Shown one piece after another: positions 17,780 through 25,972 of a DNA stretch of 64,000 nucleotides. The translations under genes were made by a program, and so were the position numbers. Numbering within the stretch: position 1 is the first letter of the stretch; each line of letters begins with the position of its first letter. Under the pieces are notes generated by a model, which was not told where the DNA came from, made no database searches, and worked only from the letters and a program-made list of their open reading frames with translations. Source of the DNA: DATJGR01 sp963812255 (GTDB lineage: Bacteria > Pseudomonadota > Gammaproteobacteria > Pseudomonadales > Azotimanducaceae); assembly GCA_963812255.1 (NCBI GenBank), contig CAWEUM010000005.1:620001-684000 (forward strand), given 5' to 3'.

Positions 17780-18628
17780 TTACGCCGCCGCGTGGCGCGT
17801 GTCGGACGACTCGTGCAGGCGTTGCCGGTCCGACAGATGCATCCAGCGACTCAGCGCCAGCAGCGCGGCAACCACGCTCATCATCGAACTCGGAATCCAC
17901 AGGATCAGCCCGCCGAGCATCTGGTCCGTTTGTGCGCTCATACCGCCAAACGCGCGCCCGCACAGATCGTAGATCGGATACAGATCGCCATGGCTGAACG
18001 AGATGTAAGAACCCAGCAGGATTTGCGGCAGCATCACGCCCAGCGCGACGAGAACGCGCACACCCGGCGCCATCCGTGCCGGCGGACTGGGCCGCGCATC
18101 GAGCAGCAACCACCAGAACATCAGCCCATCGACGAACATGCTCCAGTTCATCACTTTGTACAGGCGAGCATCGAGCATCGCGTCGAAATGCACCGGAGGA
18201 TACAGCCAGAAGAAGATCAACCCGACGAATAACACCGGCGCAACGAACGGGTGCAGCAGCACGTTCAGCAGCCAGCGCACCAGTGCCGCGCGCATCACGG
18301 GGCGCACGATGTGTATCCGCCACGACAGCGGCAGACCGGCGCGCAACACAGGGCCGGGATACGCCAGCGCCAGCAGGAACGGACCGAGGTGATGCAAACC
18401 GAGATGCTGCAGCCGATGCACGAAGAACTGGTGCTCGGCGTAGTAATCGAGATGGGTGTGCAGCCCCACGTACGCAACCGCCAGGCCGAGCCAGAACGAA
18501 AGTCGTCGCGGCAACGAAGTGTGCCGCCTCCGGCAGCCGCGCAGGAATGCGACCGCCGTCGCGGCAAACACGAACACCGCCACGACGGACGGCTCCCATG
18601 GTTCGAGCCAGGTCAGCAGAAGTTGCAT
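17780..18628 (-). CDS. CtaG-like (caa3-type) cytochrome c oxidase assembly protein
   Basis: A 282-residue polytopic membrane protein of the caa3_CtaG family, with about seven hydrophobic helices. Typical family segments include HRLQHLGLHHLGPFLLALAYPGP (a His-rich helix that could bind copper) and LLLDARPSPP before a late helix GVMLPQILLGSYISF. It faces the SCO-PCuAC pair tail to tail with 10 bases between stops. The genomic pairing supports a role in copper delivery or oxidase maturation; family members in proteobacteria have also been associated with copper homeostasis. Confidence 0.88.
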   Translation of the reverse strand: MQLLLTWLEPWEPSVVAVFVFAATAVAFLRGCRRRHTSLPRRLSFWLGLAVAYVGLHTHLDYYAEHQFFVHRLQHLGLHHLGPFLLALAYPGPVLRAGLPLSWRIHIVRPVMRAALVRWLLNVLLHPFVAPVLFVGLIFFWLYPPVHFDAMLDARLYKVMNWSMFVDGLMFWWLLLDARPSPPARMAPGVRVLVALGVMLPQILLGSYISFSHGDLYPIYDLCGRAFGGMSAQTDQMLGGLILWIPSSMMSVVAALLALSRWMHLSDRQRLHESSDTRHAAA

Positions 18629-18639
18629 TTAAAGCATAC

Positions 18640-19161
18640 TCAACGCGCCACGATCGGATCGTCGCCGGGTTCGAAGTTCGCGTGCGCGCGCCGCCAGCCG
18701 GCGAACGCTTTCAGAATGTGTGGCGGATCGCCGTGAATTTCAGTGAAGGTACCATTCGCCGAACGGGTATCGAAGTACGCGGCGTTAACGTTGTCGGCCC
18801 ACAATTCGCAGGCGATCTCGAAGCCCATGTCGAGCAGCCGCTGGCGCTCCGCCTGCCATTCGTGCACCAGCACGCCCACGTGGTGGAAGCCCTCCTGGCC
18901 CTTCGCGAACATGTCGCGGTAGATCGACGGCGTGTCATCGTGCTGTTCAATGAATTGAATCATCATGTCGCCGAGATATCCGAACGCGTACGACACATCC
19001 GCTTCCGCGGATGTATTGCGGTACGTGAACCGATCGGTCTTGTGGTGCGGCACGACTACGAACGGGCCGGCGCCGAATAATTGGTTCCATTGGTGAATCG
19101 ACGATTCAATGTCGTTCACCAGATATGCCTGCTGAAAGATCGGATAGGTGCCAAGCGTCAC
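18640..19161 (-). CDS. VOC family protein
   Basis: A 173-residue glyoxalase-fold protein starting VTLGTYPIFQQAYLVNDIESSI with a GTG at 19161. No ATG fits; GAGGGGG lies six bases upstream of the GTG. Two modules are visible, the second beginning EGFHHVGVLVHEWQAER and ending ANGTFTEIHGDPP, where His and Glu would bind metal. Similar proteins occur in actinobacterial and proteobacterial catabolic clusters, sometimes near P450s. It is transcribed away from the P450 gene and lies 11 bases after the CtaG start on the same strand, so read-through into CtaG is likely. Confidence 0.83.
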   Translation of the reverse strand: MTLGTYPIFQQAYLVNDIESSIHQWNQLFGAGPFVVVPHHKTDRFTYRNTSAEADVSYAFGYLGDMMIQFIEQHDDTPSIYRDMFAKGQEGFHHVGVLVHEWQAERQRLLDMGFEIACELWADNVNAAYFDTRSANGTFTEIHGDPPHILKAFAGWRRAHANFEPGDDPIVAR

Positions 19162-19361
19162 GTCATGCCCCCTCGTGAATCCGGCGGCTGCAGGATTCGA
19201 ATGTGATGTCCAACCTCCCCGGCGCCCGCGGAACGAAACCCGACGGACCGGCGTTGAATTGATACATTGGGCGATACTACACGAGACACACACGAGCGCG
19301 TCGACGGTCGACTCGACACGGCCGGTGCCGGCCGTTCAAACTGCACACCTCGGGAGTGCAT

Positions 19362-20699
19362 GTGATCGATTCGATGAAGACCCCTAACCACGAAAACGGT
19401 CCATTGCAGTGTCCACGCTCGCTTGGCGACGTGGATTTGTTCTCGCCCGGCGCCCAGGAGCATTGGTACGAGGCGTATCCGATCCTGCACCGCGACGCCC
19501 CGGTACTGCGCATCCCCGGCGAAGGCGCGAGTCCCGGCACCGACGGATACGTCCTGTCCAGCTACGCCGATATCGCGATGGTAGTGCGCGATCCGGTGCG
19601 GTTCCCCCCAACACTATCGTTGGCAACCCGGCAATTGAAAGACACCGGCGTGCCGGTGGAAGACATCCCTCGAGTCAACGCAATGGTCGCATCGATGCTG
19701 ACCTTGCGCCCAACCGATGAACTGTATCGCACTCACCGGCAGGAGCTGACCGATCCATGGGTGGGTCCGGGCGCGAGCCGTCACACCGACATGATCACGC
19801 GCTGCGTCGACGAACTGATCGACGATTGGATCGACGACGGACGCGTCGAGTTCATCTCGCAGTTCGCGCGGCCGTTGCCGCAGCGGGTGATGGCAAACGT
19901 GCTCGGGCTGCCGCGTGAGGACATCCCGCGGCTCGCCGAATGGGGCACCGCCCAGGTCGCCGCATTCGTTCACGGCAAAGGTCACCGTAATCAGTTGACC
20001 CAACAACAGCTCGAAGAGCAGTTCGCGCTGCTCGACGGGTTCAAGGAGTACGTCCACGACAAGGTTCTGCAGAAACGGGCCGATCCACAGGACGACATGA
20101 TCAGCTTTCTGACTCAGGTCACCTACCAGGCGCTCGGCCGCAAACTGACCGATCTCGAAGTCAACGGCGTCGTCTATGCAATGCTGATCGGCGGTCTGGA
20201 AACGACCCAATACGCGCTTGAAGAACAGGCGCAACTGATGTGCGAAGCGCCGGACGTGTTCGCGGAGATACGATACGACCGCACGAAGCTGCGCGGCTTC
20301 GTCGAAGAAGCGATGCGGTTGCGTTCACCGACGCAGGGTCTTTCGACGCGCATCACGCGCGACGATGAAGTCTTTCAGGGGATCGCGGTGCCGAAGGGTT
20401 CGTTGCTGCATCTGCGTTGGGCGGCGGGCAATGTCGATCCACAGGAATGGGATCATCCGTACGCGCTGCAGATCGATCGCCGAGCAGTAACCCGGCATCT
20501 GGCGTTCTCGCAAGGTCCGCGGGTCTGCCCTGGCGCCGGCATCTCGCGCCTCGAACAGTCGATTGCTTGGAATCGGCTGATGGACCGCATCGAACACGTC
20601 CGATACGCACCCGGCAACAGCTTCCGGCATCAACCGGGGATCATGCTCGGCACGCTCGAACTGAAGCTCGAGTTTCACAAAGCGGAAGCCGTACGATGA
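19362..20699 (+). CDS. Cytochrome P450
   Basis: A soluble bacterial class I-type P450 of about 445 residues. The haem-binding loop is FSQGPRVCPGAGISR, with the thiolate ligand near Cys389. The I-helix motif is IGGLETTQYAL and the K-helix ExxR is EEAMRLRSP. No ferredoxin or ferredoxin reductase gene is nearby, so redox partners must lie elsewhere. The GTG at 19362 was chosen because CGGGAG sits five bases upstream; an ATG at 19374 is possible. It overlaps the SnoaL-like gene by 4 bases (ATGA). The substrate is unknown; the context suggests hydroxylation of an alicyclic or terpenoid/sterol-like compound. Confidence 0.93.
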   Translation: MIDSMKTPNHENGPLQCPRSLGDVDLFSPGAQEHWYEAYPILHRDAPVLRIPGEGASPGTDGYVLSSYADIAMVVRDPVRFPPTLSLATRQLKDTGVPVEDIPRVNAMVASMLTLRPTDELYRTHRQELTDPWVGPGASRHTDMITRCVDELIDDWIDDGRVEFISQFARPLPQRVMANVLGLPREDIPRLAEWGTAQVAAFVHGKGHRNQLTQQQLEEQFALLDGFKEYVHDKVLQKRADPQDDMISFLTQVTYQALGRKLTDLEVNGVVYAMLIGGLETTQYALEEQAQLMCEAPDVFAEIRYDRTKLRGFVEEAMRLRSPTQGLSTRITRDDEVFQGIAVPKGSLLHLRWAAGNVDPQEWDHPYALQIDRRAVTRHLAFSQGPRVCPGAGISRLEQSIAWNRLMDRIEHVRYAPGNSFRHQPGIMLGTLELKLEFHKAEAVR

Positions 20700-21166
20700 G
20701 CGCGCGCTCTTCCGAAGCCCGTTTGCGCCGGCTGGAAGACATCGAGGAAATCAAGCAGCTGAAGGCGCGCTACTGCGCCGCGTGCGACGACGCCCACAAT
20801 CCCGACTCGCTCGGGCCGTTGTTCGCACCGGACGCAGTGTGGGAGGCGACAGGCGTCGGTCGCGCGGAGGGTCGCGATGCGATCAAGGCACTTCTCGGCG
20901 GAATCGGCCGCGCCGGCACCATCAGGAATTCGGCACACCACGCGATCAACCCGATCATCGACGTCGACGGCGATCTCGCCAGCGGACACTGGCGATTGAT
21001 CATGCTGTACACGGGGTATCGCCGCGACGGCAGTCTTCAGTACCGGCGCATCATCGGCTGGTACCGAGAGCAATACGTGCGCATCGACGACCACTGGTGC
21101 TTTCAACACCTGCTCTGTCAGGTCGAGGAACACGCGGCGTACCCGGTCGAGGCCGACACGCGCTGA
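20696..21166 (+). CDS. SnoaL-like / NTF2-fold protein
   Basis: A 156-residue SnoaL_4-type cone-shaped alpha+beta barrel protein. It starts with the usual helical segment (RRLEDIEEIKQLKARYCAACDD), followed by LFAPDAVWEATGVGRAEGRDAIKALL and strands with SGHWRLIMLYTGYRR. Such proteins act as isomerases, hydrolases or dehydratases or are small partner subunits. Its start codon overlaps the P450 stop (ATGA), so both probably act in the same step series. Confidence 0.85.
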   Translation: MSARSSEARLRRLEDIEEIKQLKARYCAACDDAHNPDSLGPLFAPDAVWEATGVGRAEGRDAIKALLGGIGRAGTIRNSAHHAINPIIDVDGDLASGHWRLIMLYTGYRRDGSLQYRRIIGWYREQYVRIDDHWCFQHLLCQVEEHAAYPVEADTR

Positions 21167-21184
21167 GCGTGTCGAGCGCGCCGG

Positions 21185-22021
21185 CTACAAACCGCTCCTG
21201 CCGGCTTCGCGAAACATCGGCCGATAGGTGTCGAACGGTGGATGACCAGCGCGTGCGCCGGCGGTGAGGCCGGCATCGGTCGTCAGCACATGGCCGCTGG
21301 TATAGCCGGACTCGTCGCTCGCGAGCCACAAAGCCGCGTTCGCGACATCCTCTGCAACACCCGCCCGATTGATCAACGGTGAGCCCTGCGCCAGCGCAGC
21401 CTTGGTTGCGTCGATCGCGCCAGGATCGCCGGTCATCACATTCGCCACCATCGCAGTTGCCATACCGGCCGGCGCAATCGCATTCACGCGGATGCCGTAG
21501 CGGCACAGTTCGGCACCGACGTTCTTGGTCAAACCGATGACGGCGTGCTTCGCCGCGCAATAGGCGTGGGGACCCAGGCCGCCGAGGATGCCGGCGGTGC
21601 TCGCCATGCTGATGATCGAGCCCTGCATGCGCGGCTGCATGACGCGCGCCGCGTGTTTCATGCCGTAGAACACGCCGTTCAGCAGGACATCGAGGGTCGC
21701 CTGCCATTCGTTCGCGGGAGTCGTTGCGATGGGTCCAACCGCGCCGACAATGCCGGCATTGTTGAACATGATGTCGAGCGTACCGAATTCGGTCACCGCG
21801 CGATCGACGAGCTCGGAAACGTCCTGTTCGAGCGCGACATTGCACGGTGTGAATACGGCCGCCTGACCGAGCTCTTGCGTCAGCGCCTCGGCGGGACCGC
21901 GCTGGATGTCGCCGAGCACGACGCGACAGCCTTCCGCGACAAAGCGGCGTGCCGCGGCCGCGCCAAAGCCGCTGGCCGCTCCGGTGATTGCCGCCACCTT
22001 TCCGTCCAATCGTCCTGCCAT
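21185..22021 (-). CDS. SDR family NAD(P)-dependent oxidoreductase
   Basis: A 278-residue classical short-chain dehydrogenase. It carries the cofactor motif TGAASGFG (about 14-21), NNAG in LDIMFNNAGIVG, the catalytic Ser in SIISMASTAG and the YCAAK Tyr-Lys pair. Asp at the end of beta-2 (VVLGDIQ) favours NAD over NADP. A GAAGGGGG ribosome site precedes the ATG. It converges on the SnoaL-like gene and is divergent from the alpha/beta hydrolase gene. It probably oxidises an alcohol made by the neighbouring oxygenases (inference). Confidence 0.92.
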   Translation of the reverse strand: MAGRLDGKVAAITGAASGFGAAAARRFVAEGCRVVLGDIQRGPAEALTQELGQAAVFTPCNVALEQDVSELVDRAVTEFGTLDIMFNNAGIVGAVGPIATTPANEWQATLDVLLNGVFYGMKHAARVMQPRMQGSIISMASTAGILGGLGPHAYCAAKHAVIGLTKNVGAELCRYGIRVNAIAPAGMATAMVANVMTGDPGAIDATKAALAQGSPLINRAGVAEDVANAALWLASDESGYTSGHVLTTDAGLTAGARAGHPPFDTYRPMFREAGRSGL

Positions 22022-22154
22022 GGCGTCCCCCTTCTATGATTTGTTGGCAATGATTCGTTGCGCCCGTGCACGCTAACAGCGCCACCGCAGAAACTCCAAA
22101 CCCCATTTACCTCGGCGGGTAAACTTGCTCGATACCTTCGATCAGGTCCACTCA

Positions 22155-23078
22155 ATGGAGACATTCGAATTTTCCACCAGCGACGGCGTGGAGTTGCATT
22201 GCTTTCGATGGCGGCCGCAGGGCGCACCACGCGCCGTGATACAGCTTTCGCACGGCATGGGTGAGCACGCGGGCCGCTACCGGTACTTAGGCGAGAGGCT
22301 CGCGACAGCAGGTCATCTGGTTATCGCCGACGACCACCGCGGCCACGGAGAAACGGCAGGCGCCGAACACCTCGGTGACATCGGGCCGGACGGCTGGAAC
22401 CGCATGATCGCCGACATGCACGAAATCAACGCTCATCTCGCCAAGTTGGTGCCGGGTGTGCCGCGGATTCTGATCGGCCACAGCATGGGTTCGATGCTGT
22501 CACAGCAGTACCTGTATCGGCACGGCGACACGATCGACGCCGCTGTGCTATCAGGCTCGCCCGGATTGGGCGCACCGTTGGCGCTGTGGTTCAGCCATAC
22601 GCTGGCGCGATTCGAGCGATTACGCCGCGGTCCCGGCGCGAACAGTCCGTTGCTCGATCGTATGATCTTCGGCGCTGCCAACGAATCGTTTGGGGGGCCA
22701 ACGGGCTTCGAGTGGCTGTCGCGCGATTCCGACGAGGTCGCCAAGTATGTGGCAGATCCGAAATGCGGTTTCGTACTGCGCACAGGTGGCCTCTGCGACC
22801 TGTTCGCGGGCGCGCGCGAAGCGCGCAGCCGCAAACAGATCAGCCGAATTCCGAAAACGCTGCCTGTTTACATCCTGTCCGGCGCCGACGATCCGGTTCA
22901 TGGCAACGGCAAAGGACTCGATCGCCTCGTCGCCGCGTACCGAAACGCCGGCGTCGAACACATCGAAGAGCAGCGTTACGTCGGCGGCCGCCACGAGATG
23001 TTCAACGAGATCAATCGCGTGGTGGTGGTGCAGGAACTGATCGCGTGGCTCGACAAAACGCTGGCGCGCATTGCCTAG
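22155..23078 (+). CDS. Alpha/beta hydrolase (monoacylglycerol lipase-like)
   Basis: A 307-residue serine hydrolase of the Hydrolase_4 type. It has the LSHGMGEHAGRY oxyanion segment (31-42), the nucleophile elbow GHSMGS (Ser110), a probable catalytic Asp in SGADDPVHG (about 245) and His in GGRHEMFNE (about 281). It acts on esters, perhaps monoacylglycerol-like or lactone substrates. No signal peptide is seen. The ATG at 22155 follows AGGT by 7 bases. It heads a run of five same-strand genes ending at 25972. Confidence 0.9.
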   Translation: METFEFSTSDGVELHCFRWRPQGAPRAVIQLSHGMGEHAGRYRYLGERLATAGHLVIADDHRGHGETAGAEHLGDIGPDGWNRMIADMHEINAHLAKLVPGVPRILIGHSMGSMLSQQYLYRHGDTIDAAVLSGSPGLGAPLALWFSHTLARFERLRRGPGANSPLLDRMIFGAANESFGGPTGFEWLSRDSDEVAKYVADPKCGFVLRTGGLCDLFAGAREARSRKQISRIPKTLPVYILSGADDPVHGNGKGLDRLVAAYRNAGVEHIEEQRYVGGRHEMFNEINRVVVVQELIAWLDKTLARIA

Positions 23079-23131
23079 GCGATACCGGTTACCATTTCCG
23101 ACATTGTCGTAGCAGGCGCACCGAGCCCAAC

Positions 23132-23968
23132 ATGCCGAAGTCCGTCTCCGTGCTGATCGTGTCCAAAGGCCACGACTACGATCACAACGCGTTTCGCGCG
23201 ATGTTTACAGGCATGACCGGCATCACGACCACCTTCGTCGAACAGCCGGCGGCTCAGGTCGTGCTGGCACCAGAACACATCGGTGCGTACGACTGCGTGT
23301 TGTTCTACGACATGAGCGGCATCCCCGGCATCGGCCTCGCGCATGACGGCGCGGATAGCGAGGGCCTGCCGCCGCCCGGATATCGGACGGCCATCGAATC
23401 GATGCTCGAGCGCGGCACCGGCATCGTGATGTTGAATCACGCCACGGTGTCGTGGCCCGAGTGGCCGCTCTGGCGGAAGATCTCCGGCTCGTCATTCATG
23501 CTGCGCCGCGGATTGCTCGATGGCGTTGAAGTGGCCGGATCCGGCTACCGCGGCGCCCACGGTCCGCTGCCGAACGCGACCACGACATTGCGCCCCGCGG
23601 GTGTTCATCCGGTGCTCGATGGACTCGAAGACGGCTTCGAGATCACCGACGAGATGTACCTGAAGACCGCAGGGTTCGAAGCACACGTCGTACCGCTACT
23701 GCGCGCCGACTACGACTTCGTCGTCGACAATTTCACACCGCCGCCGCTGGCGCCGAGAGCAGAACAGCAATCGTGGCAGCATCCACGTGGCAGCGACCTG
23801 GTCGTCTGGGCAAACGCGGCGCGCCGCAGTCCGATCGTGGTGTCCGATGTCGGTGACGGTCCGGAAGCGTTTGCGAACGCCGGCTTCCGCACGCTGTTGC
23901 ACAACGCGTTGCGTTGGGTCGCCTCCGAACAAGCACGTGCGTGGGCACGCGAGGCATCCGCACGATGA
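23132..23968 (+). CDS. ThuA-like domain protein
   Basis: A 278-residue protein with a glutamine-amidotransferase-like ThuA fold. The start SVLIVSKGHDYDHNAFRAMF is typical, with the AYDCVLFYDMSG and GIVMLNHATVSWP strands that place the family's conserved residues. Many ThuA members are found in sugar-utilisation or catabolic operons and their activity is unknown. Its stop overlaps the next start by 4 bases (ATGA), tying it to the CMD-like and Sec-AhpD genes. A second, unrelated ThuA-type gene lies at 55098-55832. Confidence 0.82.
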   Translation: MPKSVSVLIVSKGHDYDHNAFRAMFTGMTGITTTFVEQPAAQVVLAPEHIGAYDCVLFYDMSGIPGIGLAHDGADSEGLPPPGYRTAIESMLERGTGIVMLNHATVSWPEWPLWRKISGSSFMLRRGLLDGVEVAGSGYRGAHGPLPNATTTLRPAGVHPVLDGLEDGFEITDEMYLKTAGFEAHVVPLLRADYDFVVDNFTPPPLAPRAEQQSWQHPRGSDLVVWANAARRSPIVVSDVGDGPEAFANAGFRTLLHNALRWVASEQARAWAREASAR

Positions 23969-24390
23969 GCGAGTTTCATGCATCGCTGCCGCTACGCAGC
24001 GCACTGCAGGACAAGTACGCTGCGTTCTACGCGACGTTGCGCCACAACGAATCGGTCCCGCTGCGCATCCTCGAACTTTGCCGCCACCGCATCGCTGCGA
24101 TTCACGATTGCGAAGCGGAGTGGTCGATCGCCGATCCAGAGGTACCATTGACCGCGACTGAGAAAGATCGTTTGCGTCGCGGGGAGTTCTCTGAATTCAC
24201 CGTCGCAGAGCGAGCGGCATTGGCGGTTGCCGAGAAGATCTCCTTTCAGCACCATCAGATCACCGATACAGAAGTCGAGCGAATTCGCGCCGATCTCGGC
24301 GAGGCGGGTTGCGTCGCCTTGCTGACCGCGCTGTCGTTCTTCGACGCAAACTGTAGGCTTCGGATCGTCACCACCCGTCTATTCGACTGA
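23965..24390 (+). CDS. CMD/AhpD-like protein with one catalytic cysteine missing
   Basis: A 141-residue all-helical protein related to carboxymuconolactone decarboxylases. The conserved helix reads ILELCRHRIAAIHDCEAEWS. Where redox-active relatives have CxxC, it has Cys-Glu-Ala-Glu, so only the first cysteine is kept. The C-terminal helices (LTATEKDRLRRGEF, VERIRADLGEAGCVALLTALSF) match the fold. It is coupled to the ThuA gene (ATGA) and lies 29 bases before the selenocysteine AhpD-like gene, suggesting two unequal paralogues that might work together. This is an inference from position. Confidence 0.8.
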   Translation: MSEFHASLPLRSALQDKYAAFYATLRHNESVPLRILELCRHRIAAIHDCEAEWSIADPEVPLTATEKDRLRRGEFSEFTVAERAALAVAEKISFQHHQITDTEVERIRADLGEAGCVALLTALSFFDANCRLRIVTTRLFD

Positions 24391-24419
24391 ATCCCATTCG
24401 CCCCCGCGAGGAGCAAATT

Positions 24420-24938
24420 GTGTCCAATACACCCCGATTGAAAGGCATCCACCCCGATACGCCGCCCAACCTCGGCAGCGTGCTGGCGCACGCCCCGGAC
24501 ATGATGGAGCGCTTCGGCGACGCATATGCCGAATTCTGGCAAGGCGGCAGCGTCTCCCAATCGCTGAAGGAAACCACGCGACTGCGCAATGCGCGCGTCA
24601 CCGACTGCGGATTCTGAAAGCAGGTCCGCTTCACCGGCGCCGTGCGCGCCGGCCTGAACGAAGACACCGTCGCCAAAATTGAAGACGGTTACGCGTCGCG
24701 GCTGGAACCGCCCGCTGTGGCGGCACTTGCACTGACCGACGCCATCATCGGCGTGCCCCGTGCGCTGACCGATTCCGAACGCGCGCAATTGCGCCAGCAC
24801 TTCTCCCGCGGCGAAATCGCCGAAATCGCACTGGGCGTCAATCTTTTCCTGGGCATGTCCAAGGTACTGATCGTGCTCGGCCTCGAGCCCGCGTCGATGC
24901 CGGTGACGCTATTGCCCACACCCGGCGAGCAAACATGA
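24420..24938 (+). CDS. AhpD-like selenoprotein (in-frame TGA read as selenocysteine)
   Basis: One 172-residue reading frame is interrupted only by TGA at 24615-24617. Before it are 65 residues of AhpD/CMD-like sequence (LKETTRLRNARVTDCGF). After it, in the same frame, come KQVRFTGAVRAGL and the typical C-terminal helices (LTDSERAQLRQHF, IAEIALGVNLFLGM). The TGA sits where relatives have the second cysteine of CxxC, giving Cys63-Gly-Phe-Sec66. AhpD-like proteins with CxxU are a known bacterial selenoprotein group. A SECIS-like hairpin follows (24621-24656). The start is GTG 24420 with GAGGAG upstream; the stop overlaps the next gene (ATGA). Likely a thiol/selenol peroxidase or reductase. The alternative, a nonsense-mutated gene, is less likely given the exact position. 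Confidence 0.85.
24621..24656 (+). promoter_or_regulatory. SECIS-like hairpin downstream of the Sec codon
   Basis: An upper stem of 7 perfect pairs (24634-24640 with 24646-24652) closes a five-base loop CGUGC with a G at the second position. A lower 4-bp stem pairs 24621-24624 with 24653-24656, leaving a nine-base bulge on the 5' side. The loop begins 23 bases after the TGA, inside the usual bacterial window of about 16-37. This is the geometry that recruits SelB. The fold was drawn by hand. Confidence 0.6.
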
Positions 24939-25972
24939 GCCATCGCGTATTCCAATGGGCGAGCGGCACGGTGGGCCGACACGCTGCGAAGGAGGTACTG
25001 CGTCGTCGCAACATGGCGCTGGTCGGCCTGCACACTTCCTCGGCCGAGAAAGCCGGCCGCGACATCGGTGAGTTGTTGGGGCAGCCGCGACTTGGTATCA
25101 ACGCGACCAACTCGCTCGCGGCCGTCCTCGCGAGCGACGCCGACGTCGTGATCCACGCGCCGCTCGCGTCGCTCGTGTACGGCGAGCGCGAACAACAGGA
25201 TCTGGACGACATCTGCGCGTTGCTTGCCGGCGGCAAGAACGTCATCACGGTGGTCGGCTACCTGTATCCGAAGGTGCACGGCAATGCGGTGGTCCAGCGC
25301 CTCGAAGAAGCCTGTCGAGAAGGCCGTAGCACGTTTCATTCCACCGGGCTGAATCCGGGGTGGATGGGCGATCTGCTGCCACTGGCGATGACGGCACTGT
25401 CGCGCGACATCGAACGGATCGTGATTCGCGAGATCTCGAACTTTCAGTATTACCCATCGCCGCAGATCATGTTCGAGAGCATGGGGTTCGGCTCGCCGCC
25501 GGAACGCTTCGAGCGCGATGGTGCCCGACGACGACGCTGGCTGAATGGATTGTTCGCGGAGAACATACAACTGATCGCCGAGGGGATCGGCCTGGCGCTC
25601 GACGAAATAGTCGAAGACATGCAGATCGAAACGGCGCCGCAGGATCTCGAAACCGCGTCCGGCGTCGTTGCCGCAGGCACCGTGGCGGGCCAACACTGGC
25701 GCTGGTCAGGATGTGTCGCCGGCCTCGATCGCATCGTTCACGAAACCGTCTGGCGCATTCACGCGAGCGTCGCGCCCGAGTGGCCGACCGGCAAACACTC
25801 GGTCACGATCGAAGGTACGCCGCGCATGTCTATCGAACTCGAAGCGAACTGGGTATCCGATGGGCTGCTTGCCACCGCAATGCATGCGGTCAACGCGATA
25901 CCGCACGTGTGCGAGGCCGATCCGGGTATCAGGACGCTGCTCGATCTGCCGTCAATCCGCTGGCGCGCCTGA
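24935..25972 (+). CDS. Dihydrodipicolinate-reductase-like NAD(P) oxidoreductase
   Basis: A 345-residue protein with an N-terminal Rossmann fold (VFQWASGTVGRHAAKEVLRR, then VVIHAPLASLVYG and NVITVVGYLYP) and a C-terminal domain with STGLNPGWMGDLLPLAM. It belongs to the set often annotated as dihydrodipicolinate reductase or 2,4-diaminopentanoate-dehydrogenase-like. These are common in actinobacterial and gammaproteobacterial catabolic loci, and their real substrates are mostly unknown. Its ATG overlaps the stop of the selenoprotein gene by 4 bases, and its 3' end overlaps the convergent SnoaL-like gene by 21 bases. Confidence 0.8.
   Translation: MSHRVFQWASGTVGRHAAKEVLRRRNMALVGLHTSSAEKAGRDIGELLGQPRLGINATNSLAAVLASDADVVIHAPLASLVYGEREQQDLDDICALLAGGKNVITVVGYLYPKVHGNAVVQRLEEACREGRSTFHSTGLNPGWMGDLLPLAMTALSRDIERIVIREISNFQYYPSPQIMFESMGFGSPPERFERDGARRRRWLNGLFAENIQLIAEGIGLALDEIVEDMQIETAPQDLETASGVVAAGTVAGQHWRWSGCVAGLDRIVHETVWRIHASVAPEWPTGKHSVTIEGTPRMSIELEANWVSDGLLATAMHAVNAIPHVCEADPGIRTLLDLPSIRWRA

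Noticed and set aside
24615..24617. TGA as a sequencing error, frameshift or nonsense mutation
   Set aside because: The frame is unchanged on both sides, the TGA falls exactly at the redox Cys position and a SECIS-like hairpin follows, so Sec is the simpler reading.
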